DNA of 64,000 nt, taken from NCBI GenBank assembly GCA_977017575.1, contig CDRNVI010000067.1, forward strand, positions 1 through 64,000, given 5' to 3'. Both the position numbers and the translations under genes were made by a program. Origin of the DNA: Paramoeba atlantica. Lineage: Eukaryota; Discosea. A model generated the notes under the pieces. It was not told the DNA's origin and did not search any database. It saw nothing but the letters and a program-made list of their open reading frames with translations. Positions 38,530-48,840 of this stretch are shown in pieces (positions within the stretch are counted from its first letter, which is position 1; each line of letters begins with the position of its first letter).

Positions 38530-41043
38530 CTCCCCGACTGATTAATTTTGATAATGATAAATGATAAATGTACACAATTTATTATTATTATTTATCAAAA
38601 TATACTAGAATGGAATGTCGAATTAACTAAAAAGATTGAGAACTCAGACAAACTTTTCTTCATCCGTGCAACCTGCAGCAATGTACAATGGCTCATATAA
38701 TAATTGGGGCTAGTGATTGCGCGCAAAATAATTTAACCGTTCGAAAAGATAAAGAAGAGTTACAAAATTAATACCCCATTCAGAATCAAAAAATCATATT
38801 CCATACCTGAACGCCCATTGAAACTTACATCTCCGAGAGATTATTTTTATTTTATTGCAGAGAGACCCACGGAGGACAGAACATCTAGTTCTGAGAAATT
38901 TCGACAAAATCTGGTTCTTGCCCCTCTTCTTCTGCTTCTGATGGGATACCGTTGAACAGGTTGCGTCTACGGGCCCATGCTTCGGTTGTAGTCGATGCGT
39001 CGCTCAAGGTATTCAAGCTAATGCCACACCGTTCCTATGCATTTACAGTCGCTTGTACTTGTTTCGGGGATGTCATCCACTGGAATGCCTCGCCAATAGC
39101 AAACAACAATTGCCCCTTCGATATTCGAGCCCCAAGGGATTTCGCATCTCCAATGCGTTCACCACGCAGACGTTTCTCTTTGCAATATTTGAAAAGAACG
39201 CAAGTTCTGTGATATCGGATTTGAGGTTTCAGACGATTAAAAACTCCAACATCGCACGGTTGGAGCTTTCCAGGGCAATTTTCTGGGACATACATGTATA
39301 AGACACGAATCCAATAAAATTTTCCGCCATGGCGACATTCATTGACTATTTGAGATTTCGTGGCTTCCGAGATGTGCACGCTGCAACAGTCTATCAAAAG
39401 TATTAGCGGTTCGTTGTTTTTTAAATGAAGCTCAGAAACCTGCTCAATGTAATAAGGGTAGAGAATTTTTTCTACATATTCAAGAAGCGCGCCTGTTGAT
39501 ATACAGGCATAACCAAAAAAATACAGGCCATAACCATGTATAATGGTTTTCCGTTTGGCATTGTACTGTGTCCGTACATGTTTGTACATGAGCTCCGCGA
39601 TGGCGCTCCTTTCCATTCCAAATTACGAACGGAAGAAGAATACATCCATTAAATGCTGCTGTAGCTATCAGCGTTGCGCTTCTTTTGTCAGCGAGTGCCA
39701 TACTGCCGACTTGCAGTCCGCTCGGAGCGAGGGTACGCTCAGGTAGACAATTGTAGGCTACAGAGGTTTCGTCCATATTGACAAGCAAAGACGTGAATAT
39801 TTGTCCATTCCACTCTTGCCGAACTAGATCGCATATACGAAGGAGCACGTTTCTTCCGAGCTCCTCAATATTTGCGGGAAATGAACTTTGCATCGTGGCT
39901 TTGGCACTCTTAAAATAAATGTTCATTTTCTTGAGCCAAGATACAACCGTAGGATATGAAGGACAGAAAGGCGCAATAAGTTCTGTACTTTCACTGTTGA
40001 GTGAATCGTTTTCTTTTTGATTTTCGAGAGATGCATCTAATATTTTAGAAACTATATCCTTCCATTCTTCACTAGGTTCTCGCAAGGTCTCGCTCATTAC
40101 AACCCAAAGAAGACATTTGCTCACTGGAATGCCATGAAGGCATAATTCAAGCAGTAGTGCACTAATAAGATCCACATAATGAGAGAATATGCTTGGGCGC
40201 TTGTTGTTGATTGTCAAAGGTTGAAGAGATTGCGCGTACAAATTGCGCCTTTGCCACCAACGACGAATACACTGATAATCGATGCGATCAGAAAATGAAA
40301 AAAAAGTTCCTTGATTCGTGGGCAAATGTTTGTCCAATGCGATTCATTAATGCTAGGCCTTCGGTTACGCACAAATATCGAGCTTCAGCTCATTAAAAAG
40401 TCAACGGCATCGCACACCGACTGCTTTACCTCTAAAGATAGGTTTTTGCGTACTGCAACTCTGTTTTCGTTTACTTCTTCCGGTTCGATTTCGACCTGCG
40501 GAAGATTATTATTTGCATGAGGATGGTGAATACCTAGTATTTGGAACTGCATTCGATTCGTCTTTTTATCCCAAAAAAGAGGTAAACCATCTGCTTCAAT
40601 AGAATGCAACTCACCGAATGATTTACACAGAATGAAGGTTCTTTCAACTCCTTCTGCTTCAGCTATACTTTTCGCCTCCGAGGCATGGAAAAGACCCACC
40701 TCCACCATAAATTAGTTTACGGAAGCATCGATATAACTTTGTGCAAGGCGTTCGAACGGAAAAAAAACCTCTGTTGCCAAGTCATTGTTTCCGTCTCTTT
40801 CGAACAGAGAATTAAGCCACCTATTTTTTTTCATTAGCCAACTGAGTGCAGGACGTCCTCCTATCGACGTAAATTCGTCCATGCCACCCATTTCATGTGA
40901 CATGCGTTTCCGAGGCATTTTAAAGCGATGAAACTTACTACCAAAAAAAATTATCATTTTTTAAAACACAAAACTTTTGATAAAAAAAATGCTTCGAAAT
41001 GCTCAAAAAAATACCATTTATCAAAATTAATCAGAGGGGGAGC
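38530..41043 (-). mobile_element. pogo-like DNA transposon
   Basis: The ends CTCCCCGACTGATTAATTTT (38533) and AAAATTAATCAGAGGGGGAG (ending 41041) are inverted repeats, followed inward by GATAATGATAAATG and its inverse. The element is 2.5 kb with a minus-strand transposase. Ends are imperfect and the gene is broken, so it is an old copy. Confidence 0.7.
39035..40957 (-). pseudogene. pogo/DDE_1-type transposase, broken
   Basis: Read from 40957 downward, the frame holds a polar N-terminal part, a stop near 40712, a second block (VGLFHASEAKSIAEAEGVE) and a shift between 40385 and 40337. It continues with an N-terminal DNA-binding region and the first catalytic Asp in LLVNMDETSVAYNC. A further shift near 39600 leads to LILLIDCCSVHISEA (second Asp) and VPENCPGKLQPCDVGVFNRL, which carries the third Asp of the DDD triad. 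The last motif, P-x-x-L-QPxDVGVF, is diagnostic for the DDE_1 group of pogo/Tigger/Jerky transposases. At least two shifts and two stops make it inactive. Confidence 0.8.
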
Positions 41044-41376
41044 TGACCACGGATGCACCACGGAAGAAAGTACTCATCCAAACTACCATGTGCAGGGGTC
41101 GTTTCGATGAGTATTTCCATTTTCGTCGGAGGGCGGTGATAGTAAACCATGTTCCAGGATAGTATACCTAGTAGGTATACTAAGTGGATACGGTATACTA
41201 AATTTTGTCTAAAAAGCAGAAAAAAAATCGCGCCGTTGCTTATCTGCAGTTGCTAGAATAATGGTGTCTTGACCTCAAAATGCGACTTCTTACCGTGTGA
41301 TTGCTAGAAAAGTTGCTCTGTTGCTTCTAAAAAAGGGACGTCTCCCGCTCCTGTTGCTGGGAGGGGGGTAGATATA
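41044..41376. other. non-coding stretch after the pogo-like element
   Basis: Contains a small palindrome AGTATACCTAGTAGGTATACT at 41160-41180. No gene is seen. Confidence 0.4.
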
Positions 41377-41412
41377 CTAAGAGGGGTGACTCTGGGTGGG
41401 AGCGCCTAGGAT
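41377..41412. repeat. solo terminus of element G
   Basis: CTAAGAGGGGTGACTCTGGG and the following GTGGGAGCGCCTAGGAT repeat the left terminus of element G at 41558. Confidence 0.7.
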
Positions 41413-41557
41413 ATCTTTCGTCAAAATTTTCTTCCTTAGTTTCTTAATATTTTTTGCTTCAATCGGAAATACAGAAATCATGTTACTGGTATTGTTATTC
41501 TGCAGAACTTAAACGAGGGTTTCGACATGTAATAAACCATGTTAATAATACATTGTG

Positions 41558-42360
41558 CTTAGAGGGGTGACTCTGGGTGGGAGCGCCTAGGATCCCGCCT
41601 AGGATTTTTTCCAACTTTTTTTTCGTGAAAAATCCGAACTTGGCGGACCCTTCCTGCGGATACCAGGGGGGGTCACCCTCACGTGGGGGTGGAAAATTTG
41701 TTCACTTTTTTTTAATAATCGAGGGTACATCGGTAGTTAAACAACCACCGCAATACACATAACGTTAAGGACCGTCCAACCGGTGGGATTTTCTTGGTCG
41801 AATGAGCAGAGTGTTGTAGTATCGGACTGCGTCAGGGACTCTGCTAGCTCACCCGCTAAAACTCCACTACCCCAGATTGTTAGTCCGGGACGGTCCTGAC
41901 TGGAGAAACGAAGTTTTTTACGCCTCCACTCCTCCGGAGATGGGGTGGGATTCGACCACAGCTTGCACGAGTGCAGTTCCACCTCCATCGAGGTTACAAG
42001 GTTGGCACGCGAGAAAAGGTGGTGCTAACAACGTATTCCTGGAGATGGACCTACCACGCCGTCTTACAACCCCGGAACGCGGTTAACGACTCCGCGAGTA
42101 GGGGTTAAGCAGGAATAGTAATGGATAAATCCCTGCAGCTAGCTGGAAGTCCTTACTTCGGAAGGCTGGGGTCGCCATGCCCCATCACGGACGACAGCCC
42201 AACGCCGGACTCCCTTTCTATCTCTTTGTCATGTTAGCCCAGCATGTTCCATCCAAGGGGCATTGAGGATTCCGGACCTCTTTGAGAAAAAATCATTTTA
42301 CCAAGTCGGATCTCCGTAGAAGTTTACTGGGAGCGCCCGGGCAGGAGTCACCCCTCTAAG
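41558..42360. mobile_element. non-autonomous TIR element G with embedded repeat X piece
   Basis: Left end CTTAGAGGGGTGACTCTGGG and right end GGAGTCACCCCTCTAAG are inverted repeats; GGGAGCGCC follows at both. At 41590-41757 it contains a shortened repeat X (CGGACCCTTCCTGCGG block and the terminal GGTAGTTAAACAACCACCGC block). The remaining 600 bp are GC-richer than the flanks and encode no protein. A non-coding RNA origin for this part is conceivable but unsupported. Confidence 0.65.
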
Positions 42361-42546
42361 TGGCCTTGGGACACTTAGTAATCACCCTCCCCCCTTTATA
42401 GGTTTCATTGGGCAAAAGCGAGGCTATTATAAACGGGGTGGTACAGTAACTACCGTTTACTTGTAACTACTGTTTAGTGCACATTACTTTTGAGGAGGAA
42501 TTTATTCGTCTTTTATTCTATCAACACTTTTTGCGTTTTTCGCGTA

Positions 42547-43155
42547 ATGTTTCTCACAGATCTGCAAAGTCGTGTACCTACAAATCCAGGTTTTTTGTGC
42601 CGTGACACTCACCCCCCTTTAGCAGGTAAGGTACGTGGAGTTCAACTTCCTTCGGAATATGAACTTGCTCGTTTTGTTCAGACCTTCGCAAATAGACATC
42701 CCACATGGGACGCATCGGTATCAACAGGTTCCTGGAAAGGTGTTGTGTGCGACAAGAACGAAAATGTGCAAGATATTTATTGGTATGGATATAAACTTAA
42801 TGGAAACGTTTCATGGGAATATATTCCGAACTCTGTAAAACACCTAAGTTTGGCGAACAATGAGCTTCATGGCTCGGTTGATATCGTTGCATTGCCACGA
42901 AATATGAAGGGGTTGCAGCTACAAGAAAACGAGTTTTCTGGAGTACTTGAGCTTGAGGCACTGCCGCCTACCATCACGGACGCAAACTTTTCTTTGAATA
43001 AATTTAGTGGGACGGTCGACTTGTGTCATTTACCGCATAGTATGAAAGAATTACGTTTAAATGATAACATAGACCTTTCCGGTTTTGTATACATACGTGA
43101 CCTTCCGGATTCACTTAGGACGTTTGGGTGGCAAAGAACTAATATATTGGTCTGA
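42547..43155 (+). CDS. leucine-rich-repeat protein, LRR family member 4
   Basis: The first ATG is at 42547, giving 202 residues. After about 25 variable residues comes the cap KVRGVQLPSEYELARFVQ, then the SWKGVVC box (residues 62-68) with only its second Cys kept, and repeats such as LPRNMKGLQLQENEFSGVLE and LPHSMKELRLNDNIDLSGF. The end TNILV matches member 2 (TKILV). A pyrimidine tract with CACAG at 42556-42560 lies just inside the frame, so the start could instead be further downstream. No membrane or secretion signal is seen. The gene is surrounded by transposons on both sides yet intact. Confidence 0.8.
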   Translation: MFLTDLQSRVPTNPGFLCRDTHPPLAGKVRGVQLPSEYELARFVQTFANRHPTWDASVSTGSWKGVVCDKNENVQDIYWYGYKLNGNVSWEYIPNSVKHLSLANNELHGSVDIVALPRNMKGLQLQENEFSGVLELEALPPTITDANFSLNKFSGTVDLCHLPHSMKELRLNDNIDLSGFVYIRDLPDSLRTFGWQRTNILV

Positions 43156-43976
43156 ACCTTAAAGTTTAATATCGGGAGGTGGTTCGCTCAAAACCAACTT
43201 TCGATACCTTTTTGCTGACAATATCTGCGAAGAATTCGATGGAAAATATCTGTATGCAACACTATTTCTTCATTCATACATCGGGGTTCCATGGAACACG
43301 GAACACTGTTCCGGGAACAGGAATATCGCTGTCCCGCATTTCGGTCCTATTCAAAAAAATTGGGGTACGAGGACACTTCCGTGAGTACTCATCAAAACGC
43401 CCACGTGTCAAAACGAAAATCATTGAAACGAAAGAAACTCATCGAAGGTGATTTTAATTACTTTTGAGGTGGTTTTCGACTCGGGAGTAAACGCATGTGC
43501 AGTCATGATGATGGCTAGGCCATTTGTCACGTAGGGATGTGGGTGCAGTCATGAAAAAAAAACGTTACGAAAAAAAAATGTAGAAACGTGAAAGCAAAAT
43601 AATATCCGTGACTCTTATTAGAAATGTGATTTTCCATTGATTTAAAGATCGTGATACCATATTAAATATAGAAGCGCGCGCAAGTTAATCAAAAAATTAC
43701 CTGGACAAAGAAATCCTAGGATTCGCACGGCACCAAGAAAACCACAGAAAACTCAGATACGAGACAAAAGAATATGCGCAAAAAACCGTTGCTGTGGACG
43801 GAAAAGCTCGGAAGGCGGGGGTCGCTAAGCCCCTGCATTGTATACAATGCCCCTGGCCTATGGCCACTTTACAGTAGCCATGAAAAAAATATGTGCAGAA
43901 AATAGAATTGTAGATCTAAAATTATAATAACACCTAAACCGTTGCTTCGCAGCCCGATTAACCCGGGGTGCGGAAA
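43156..43976. other. intergenic region with decayed repeats
   Basis: No gene is recognised. A CATTGTATACAATG palindrome lies at 43837-43850. A run of A-rich words at 43550-43580 is simple sequence. The region ends at element A2. Confidence 0.35.
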
Positions 43977-44912
43977 TAAACCCCCGCTCACGAATAAGTG
44001 ACCCCCCCTTATTTTTAGCACATGGGGGCGTGGGTGGGTTATCATACCACGGTTTCGTTCAAAATTTCGAGATCTGCACGTTCCCGCTGTTTTTAGCTCA
44101 TTTTAAAATTTTAAAATTTAGTCAAAAAAAATAATTGGCTTTTCAACTTTTTCTTCCAAAAATGACCAAATCACCATATCGGCTTCCAAAAGGGGCGCTT
44201 ACGGATAGTGGTAAGGTTCTTTTGAAGATGAGACATGCAGAAGGTGTTCCGATAAAACAATTATCCCGTGATTTTAACGTCTCTAGAAGGATAATCAAAA
44301 AATATCTGAACGAAAAAAAATCTAGCGGGGAATACACTTTGAGTCCTGTGGGTGGAGGTATTTGTTTATTCTACCAAATGACACATCTATTACAAGTAAG
44401 ACGTACATAGAAACATCAAAACAGGTAGATTTCCCCCCTAATAGTGTATTTCAACAGGATGGGGCAACGGCACATACTGCCCGTGCCTCCAAAGAGTATA
44501 TTGAGAATCGAATGAGTGATGTTCTAAGAAACTGGCCCCCCAACTCGCCCGACCTTTCCCCCATAGAAAACGTCTGGTCTATGGTCCAAGAGGCGGTAGA
44601 CGAACAAACGCCATCGGACAAGCCTTCACTTATCCGATGTGTACGTAAAGCATGGTCTTCTTTAACTCAAAAAGTGATCGACAAAACAGTATTAAGTTTT
44701 GATTCTCGACTTAAGGAGTGTATAAGATTGAAGGGCGAAAAAGTAAAAAAATGTTAATTCTTCTCTAAATTGTGCGTATTCGTTTCTTTTTGTCTCATTT
44801 CTTCACGCGCAAAGTCCTTGTGTTGAGATCTGCAAAATGCAACAAAAATCAGCTCAAACGGACATTTGTACGAAAAAAAAGTGGGGGGTCACTTTTCGTG
44901 AGCGGGGGTTTA
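43977..44912 (+). mobile_element. internally deleted mariner element A2
   Basis: The ends TAAACCCCCGCTCACGAATA and TTCGTGAGCGGGGGTTTA are inverted repeats at TA. GAGATCTG blocks lie at 44069 and 44825 as in A1. It keeps a helix-turn-helix N-terminus (44161-44340: LRRDFNV-like LSRDFNVSRRIIKKYLNEKK). This is joined to a C-terminal part (44362-44757) with FQQDGATAHTARASK and NWPPNSPDLSPIENVWSMV in another frame. The first catalytic Asp region is deleted. A1 and A2 each lack different parts, so neither is autonomous. Confidence 0.85.
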
Positions 44913-44952
44913 TATGTAAATACGGATTTAAGCTTCATTTCGGGAGTCATGC

Positions 44953-45140
44953 GAGGCAACCCAGGGCAAAGTGGACGAGGGAGATACCAATAGTTTAGCT
45001 GCGGCAGTTTCCAAAGGAAAAACGGCATCTCTACCGTTTTAGGCGCTTGCCTTCATGCCATAAGGGAGATACTGTTTTTCCTTTGGAAACTGCCGCACCT
45101 AAACTTTTGGTATCTCCCTCGTCCACTTTGCCCTGGGTTA
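44953..45140. repeat. fold-back element, GTGGACGAGGGAGATAC type, copy 2
   Basis: Left arm AACCCAGGGCAAAGTGGACG with GAGGGAGATACC and right arm ending GTCCACTTTGCCCTGGGTTA are inverted over about 75 bp, including CGGCAGTTTCCAAAGGAAAA. Only the outer 35 bp match copy 1 at 20.6 kb; the arm interiors differ. Confidence 0.75.
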
Positions 45141-45179
45141 CATAGGAAAAACATGTTCCCTAGGACTCCATACAGCTTC

Positions 45180-45260
45180 CCACGCGAGGAAGTCGTCGTC
45201 TCTGCGGCAAAAAGGCGGAAGGCTCCGCCTTCTGCCTTTTGCCTTGCGCCTCCCCCTTCC
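45180..45260 (-). repeat. dispersed palindromic repeat, copy 1
   Basis: Contains GAAGGCTCCGCCTTC inside a longer palindrome and flanks CGCGAGGAAGTCGTCG and GCGCCTCCCCCTTCCTCTAC. The inverse copy is at 48750-48840. Confidence 0.65.
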
Positions 45261-45299
45261 TCTACGGTCTTGCGTATCCCAAACTTCAAGTTGCAAAAA

Positions 45300-45809
45300 T
45301 CATACGTGGGAAATTCGGGTTTGTAAATCGCTTCCGAAGGGGGTCTCGAGTCGTCCAAAAGGTGCGTTTTTCTTTCCTAAAATTCTTCTTTCCTTATGGT
45401 GCTGCCTTTGGTTCTTTGCGAAAAAAACCTTTTCCGGAAAAACTTTTTTCGGGCCAAATTTTATTAATACTGGGTAGCGAGGGAGTAGTATCTCCCTCAA
45501 TAAGGTAGTTATTTGTTCTTTGGTTATCGGGCGCGCCTGTCGCAGCGGTATCGACGCGCTGGACCGGACCAGCGTCTTTGCTAGCAACTCCGAATGGGTT
45601 GCCGGTCTTTGCGCTTTTGTTAGCACTGAAATGAGGTGCTTCAAGTAGGTGTGTTTGTTCTGTATTGTCACCTGCAGTCCCGAGATAAACGACACCAGGT
45701 TGTCGTCCTTTAGATGACTTTTAACGAATATACATTTGTAACTAAATTTTGTAGAACGCACCGAAAAAAGATTTAAATTGGCTGATAAAACAAAAATATG
45801 GCTACTCAT
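45300..45809 (-). other. minus-strand frame, possible recombinase-like core-binding domain
   Basis: A 169-codon frame is open. Its middle reads VTIQNKHTYLKHLISVLTKA and SIPLRQARPITKEQITTLLR. A helical stretch followed by R-P-I-T-x-E-x-x-x-L-L is the pattern at the joint between the core-binding and catalytic domains of tyrosine recombinases. No catalytic Arg/His/Tyr set is found downstream; the last 45 residues come from unrelated repeat sequence. It is a fragment if real, and the assignment is weak. Confidence 0.25.
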
Positions 45810-46657
45810 GCCAACTTATGCCAATTCATGCCAACTTGTGCCAATTCATGCCAACTCATGCCAACCAAGACTTGCACAGTCTCCTTTGAATGAGGCAGTA
45901 TCAGCCTATTAGTGCGACTGTCATAAAACCTCCCATCCGCAAGAGCGCGAAGATTGCATTTCGACAAAAAACTGAGGACCCCGCTGTGATCTTGAATAAC
46001 TGCATCCGAAGATGCTCCACAATACAAAGTGTCAGATGTGAAGCAAACAAATCCTGACATTGTACACGCCACGAGAGCCTTAACTACGTGCGTAGCGTAC
46101 TTTGGCTGGTAACAACGAGGTAAGCTATCAACAAAAAGAAGGACAGTGCCCAAAGCCACTGTAACATCTTTATCCCAGAAAGGAAATGCAGTGTTAGCTT
46201 CGTGAAAAAGAATATCAGAGTCAAGGGACAACCAAGATTCTTTCATATTCTGATACATTTTCTTGAAAAAAGCCGGTATTTTGTCGGCACAAGAGCGTTC
46301 AGACCATCCTGGGCCAAATTTTAACAGCATAAGTTCAGAGGTGATGTCGTAACTACCCCCGCATCGTAAAAAAAGAAAGCTGGCAAAAATTTCCTCGAAA
46401 GGGTAAAAATGCCTTAGCAGGGCAAGAACTCGGTGGCTTAGCCCACAGAGAGAAAGCTCAGAATACTTCATCTCATATGGGGCATCAGGTTCACGTGCAT
46501 CCGGTTCCACATCAGATTCAGATGGAGGGACAGAGAAAGGTTCGGGATTCGAGCCACTACTCAGCGCCGAGGTATCTGAAAAGGGCACCATAAAGATAAA
46601 AGAACAGAACAGAAGAGCAATGTAGTCTTTGTTAATAACAATACGTTTTAAAACCAT
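45806..46657 (-). CDS. Harbinger-like DDE_Tnp_4 transposase
   Basis: The 283-residue frame starts at an ATG at 46657 after a hydrophobic or transposon-leader region. Residues 75-250 look like a DDE_Tnp_4 domain: LLRHFYPFEEIFASFLFLRC, VLLFVDSLPRCYQPKY, VKALVACTMSGFVCFTSDTL, YCGASSDAVIQDHSGVL and LRALADGRFYDSRTNRLILP. The pattern VSxxYxGxxSD and LADxGF is typical of Harbinger/ISL2EU transposases. The end of the frame runs through a CATGCCAACT-type minisatellite. It is on the same strand as the Cys-rich frame at 46840-47541, and both are probably parts of one two-gene element. A partial duplicate lies at 60633-61243. Confidence 0.65.
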   Translation of the reverse strand: MVLKRIVINKDYIALLFCSFIFMVPFSDTSALSSGSNPEPFSVPPSESDVEPDAREPDAPYEMKYSELSLCGLSHRVLALLRHFYPFEEIFASFLFLRCGGSYDITSELMLLKFGPGWSERSCADKIPAFFKKMYQNMKESWLSLDSDILFHEANTAFPFWDKDVTVALGTVLLFVDSLPRCYQPKYATHVVKALVACTMSGFVCFTSDTLYCGASSDAVIQDHSGVLSFLSKCNLRALADGRFYDSRTNRLILPHSKETVQVLVGMSWHELAQVGMNWHKLA

Positions 46658-46839
46658 GTGTCAAGGAAATAGCATTTTAATACACAATATAAATTATTTG
46701 TATATCTTGAACATAATGTACATAAACTGTTGTATCTTAAACTTGCTTGAACAATCTTATCTTGCACTTACAATGCTTCCTTTTCCATGCCTTACAGCTT
46801 TACTTTACTTACTGTTTTTAAAGTGAAGAGTATGTGGAG

Positions 46840-47541
46840 AACGGGTTTAGGCAATACTGTCGCTCCGATGACGTTTCGGACCGCTAACCTCGTTTCTTCC
46901 ATTTGTATCGCGTATTTCTACGATTTCAACCTCAGCTTCTGCGGAGATGGAACTACGAGGCGGAGGTCTCGCAACGTGGAAGAGGTGGAAGTTGTCAGTC
47001 TTTCGGTCTTTGATGATGCGACGTTGCAGAAGGTCATCTTTAAGGGATTAGACTTCACTTGCTTCCAGTGTTGCCGAAAGTTTATCCTTGACATCACCTT
47101 GAATTTGATGAACAAACTTTCGATCAACTTCAAGGTTTGCATCCCCCAAAGTCGATAAAAAGCTTTCCACCAAAGCTACTTGATCGTCGCGTAGTCTCTT
47201 TTTCTCGTTCGCACGCACACCTTCGTACATGCGCCACATGTTTCGAAGAAATTCTTGCAAGGAGTTGCGTTCTTCGGGGTGAAGAGGGTGGTTGAAGTAT
47301 GCGCATATTGCTTCCGCAGAGAGAGAGAGATGGCACTGGGCAGAAGTCGTTCCGAGTCCTGTGGAGCATTGCATAGAGGACAGTAGTTCGTTCCTATGAT
47401 TACCGAGACCCTTTGACATTGGATGCAAGGATCTTTTGCATCACTTTTAATGGTGCATGCACACATTACACACCGTATAGGTTCCCCCAAAGATACGTGG
47501 CGGTCCACCTTGCAGCGAGGACAATACATTTTTCCCATCAC
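46840..47541 (-). pseudogene. zinc-ribbon accessory protein of the Harbinger-like element, broken
   Basis: From 47541 downward the frame encodes four Cys pairs (MYCPRCKVDRH, CVMCACTIK, CIQCQRVSV, YCPLCNAPQ). After a frameshift near 47340 it continues with HPLHPEERNSLQEFLRNMWR and a coiled region. A stop follows near 47048, and then a basic tail containing SGPKRHRSDS to a stop near 46838. Harbinger elements usually pair the transposase with a DNA-binding accessory protein, and this frame may fill that role. The family was not recognised. One shift and one internal stop make it non-functional as written. Confidence 0.5.
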
Positions 47542-47544
47542 AAT

Positions 47545-48440
47545 AAATTTGAATAGGTGGAGAGTTCGAATCTAGAAAATAATAATAATGATTATCATTT
47601 TGCATCACAAGGGAGCAACGTTTAAGAAATAGCAGTAACAATCCATATTTGATCAACTAAACTTATACTAAATGATCAACAAAGACCAGTATCAGTGCTA
47701 CACTTTGGCCCACCATGGCCCCTAGTGGCCCACCGTGACCCCGAGTGGACCCGGGTGGACCCGAAAAAGACGCCAAATTGCAGGGGGTCCACTACAATCC
47801 AGTGCCAACTTGTGCCAGCCAGTGCAAGCCACAACGGCCATTATTCTAGGGGACCCCACTCGCACCTTTATCTGGCATAAAAAGTGGCCACTTATATTGC
47901 ATACTAATCTGCACCTTTATATTGCATAATGCACCTTTACATATATATTAAGCTGCACTTTTATATTGGATAAATTCTGCACCTTTATCTGGCATAAAAG
48001 TTGGAAAAAAATCGAGCTCTTAAATTTTTTTCGAGCCCGTAGAAATTTTTCGACCCCTTAAAAAAATTCACCCCTTAAAAAGTATGATCATTTTTCGTTG
48101 GTTTTCGCGAAATTTGAGGTTGACTGGAAATTTTAGGTTTTTCACGTTGCCAAAAAATGGAAATAAATAAATTCACTTTTGCTCCCGGTGAGGCCCCGGA
48201 GTTGCAAGAGGGCACCCGGACATTTATAATGCATATTAAGCTGCACATTGCTAATGCATATAGCACATTTATAATGCATATAGCACATTTATAATATATA
48301 TCACAATAGTGAATTTCTTTGACACCTCAACTTAATTTTTTTTGCAGCATTCACCAGTTTATGTCGCAGACGGGTAAACAAGGTCTGGGTTTATTGGCCC
48401 GGCCGGCCCCTCCGTGCGTTCGACCTCTCATATTCCCCAA
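47545..48440. other. TE-derived non-coding stretch
   Basis: TGGCCCACCATGG-type words repeat near 47700-47750. ATTGCATAATGCACCTTTA-type words repeat at 47890-48000 and 48225-48300, similar in theme to the blocks at 57.78 kb and 59.45 kb. The sequence GCTCCCGGTGAGGCCCCGGA (48180) also occurs at 58.0 kb and inverted at 60.08 kb. No gene is seen. Confidence 0.45.
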
Positions 48441-48513
48441 AACAACTACCACCTTCCCCCCATTTATCAGGGGTCGCTCACGCGACCCCCGTTAAATAGG
48501 GGGGGAGGTTGTC
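48441..48513. repeat. hairpin repeat, copy 1
   Basis: ACAACTACCACCTTCCCCCC and ATTTATCAGGGGTCGC are followed by GCGACCCCCGTTAAATAGGG and a partial inverse of the first block. The better copy is at 58048-58134. Confidence 0.7.
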
Positions 48514-48749
48514 ACTCAGATTCGTCCTGTACTACAATCTTGCTGAAGGTAATGTTTCAGTTTCATACGGGGCGAGCCGGCAGAGCATTTTCCTGTCGTA
48601 TGACGACCGTTATCAACGGCCATTACAGCGCATTCAACGCCGGTCGTACGCAGAGATTCGGCCGGCTATGTCTCTACTTCGTTGACCCGTCAGCGAGTGT
48701 GATTTGATCAACGCTAAGACCTGTTACATTTGCGATCTGCAAAACTGTA

Positions 48750-48840
48750 GAGGAAGGAGGAGGCGCAAGGCAAAAAGCAGAAGGCGGAGCCTTCTGCCTT
48801 TTTGCCGTAGCGACGACGACTTCCTCGCATAGGAATCTGT
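48750..48840 (+). repeat. dispersed palindromic repeat, copy 2
   Basis: Contains AGAAGGCGGAGCCTTCT within a longer palindrome and the flanks GTAGAGGAAGGAGGAGGCGC and GACGACGACTTCCTCGC. It is the inverse of 45180-45260. Confidence 0.65.

Noticed and set aside
41757-42325. Non-coding RNA gene inside element G
   Set aside because: Higher GC content is the only hint; no conserved structure or promoter could be identified by eye.
43179-43451. 90-codon frame after LRR4
   Set aside because: No recognisable motif, atypical composition and no relative in the window.
45300-45809. Complete tyrosine recombinase
   Set aside because: Only a core-binding-like stretch is seen; no catalytic Arg-His-Arg-Tyr set follows.
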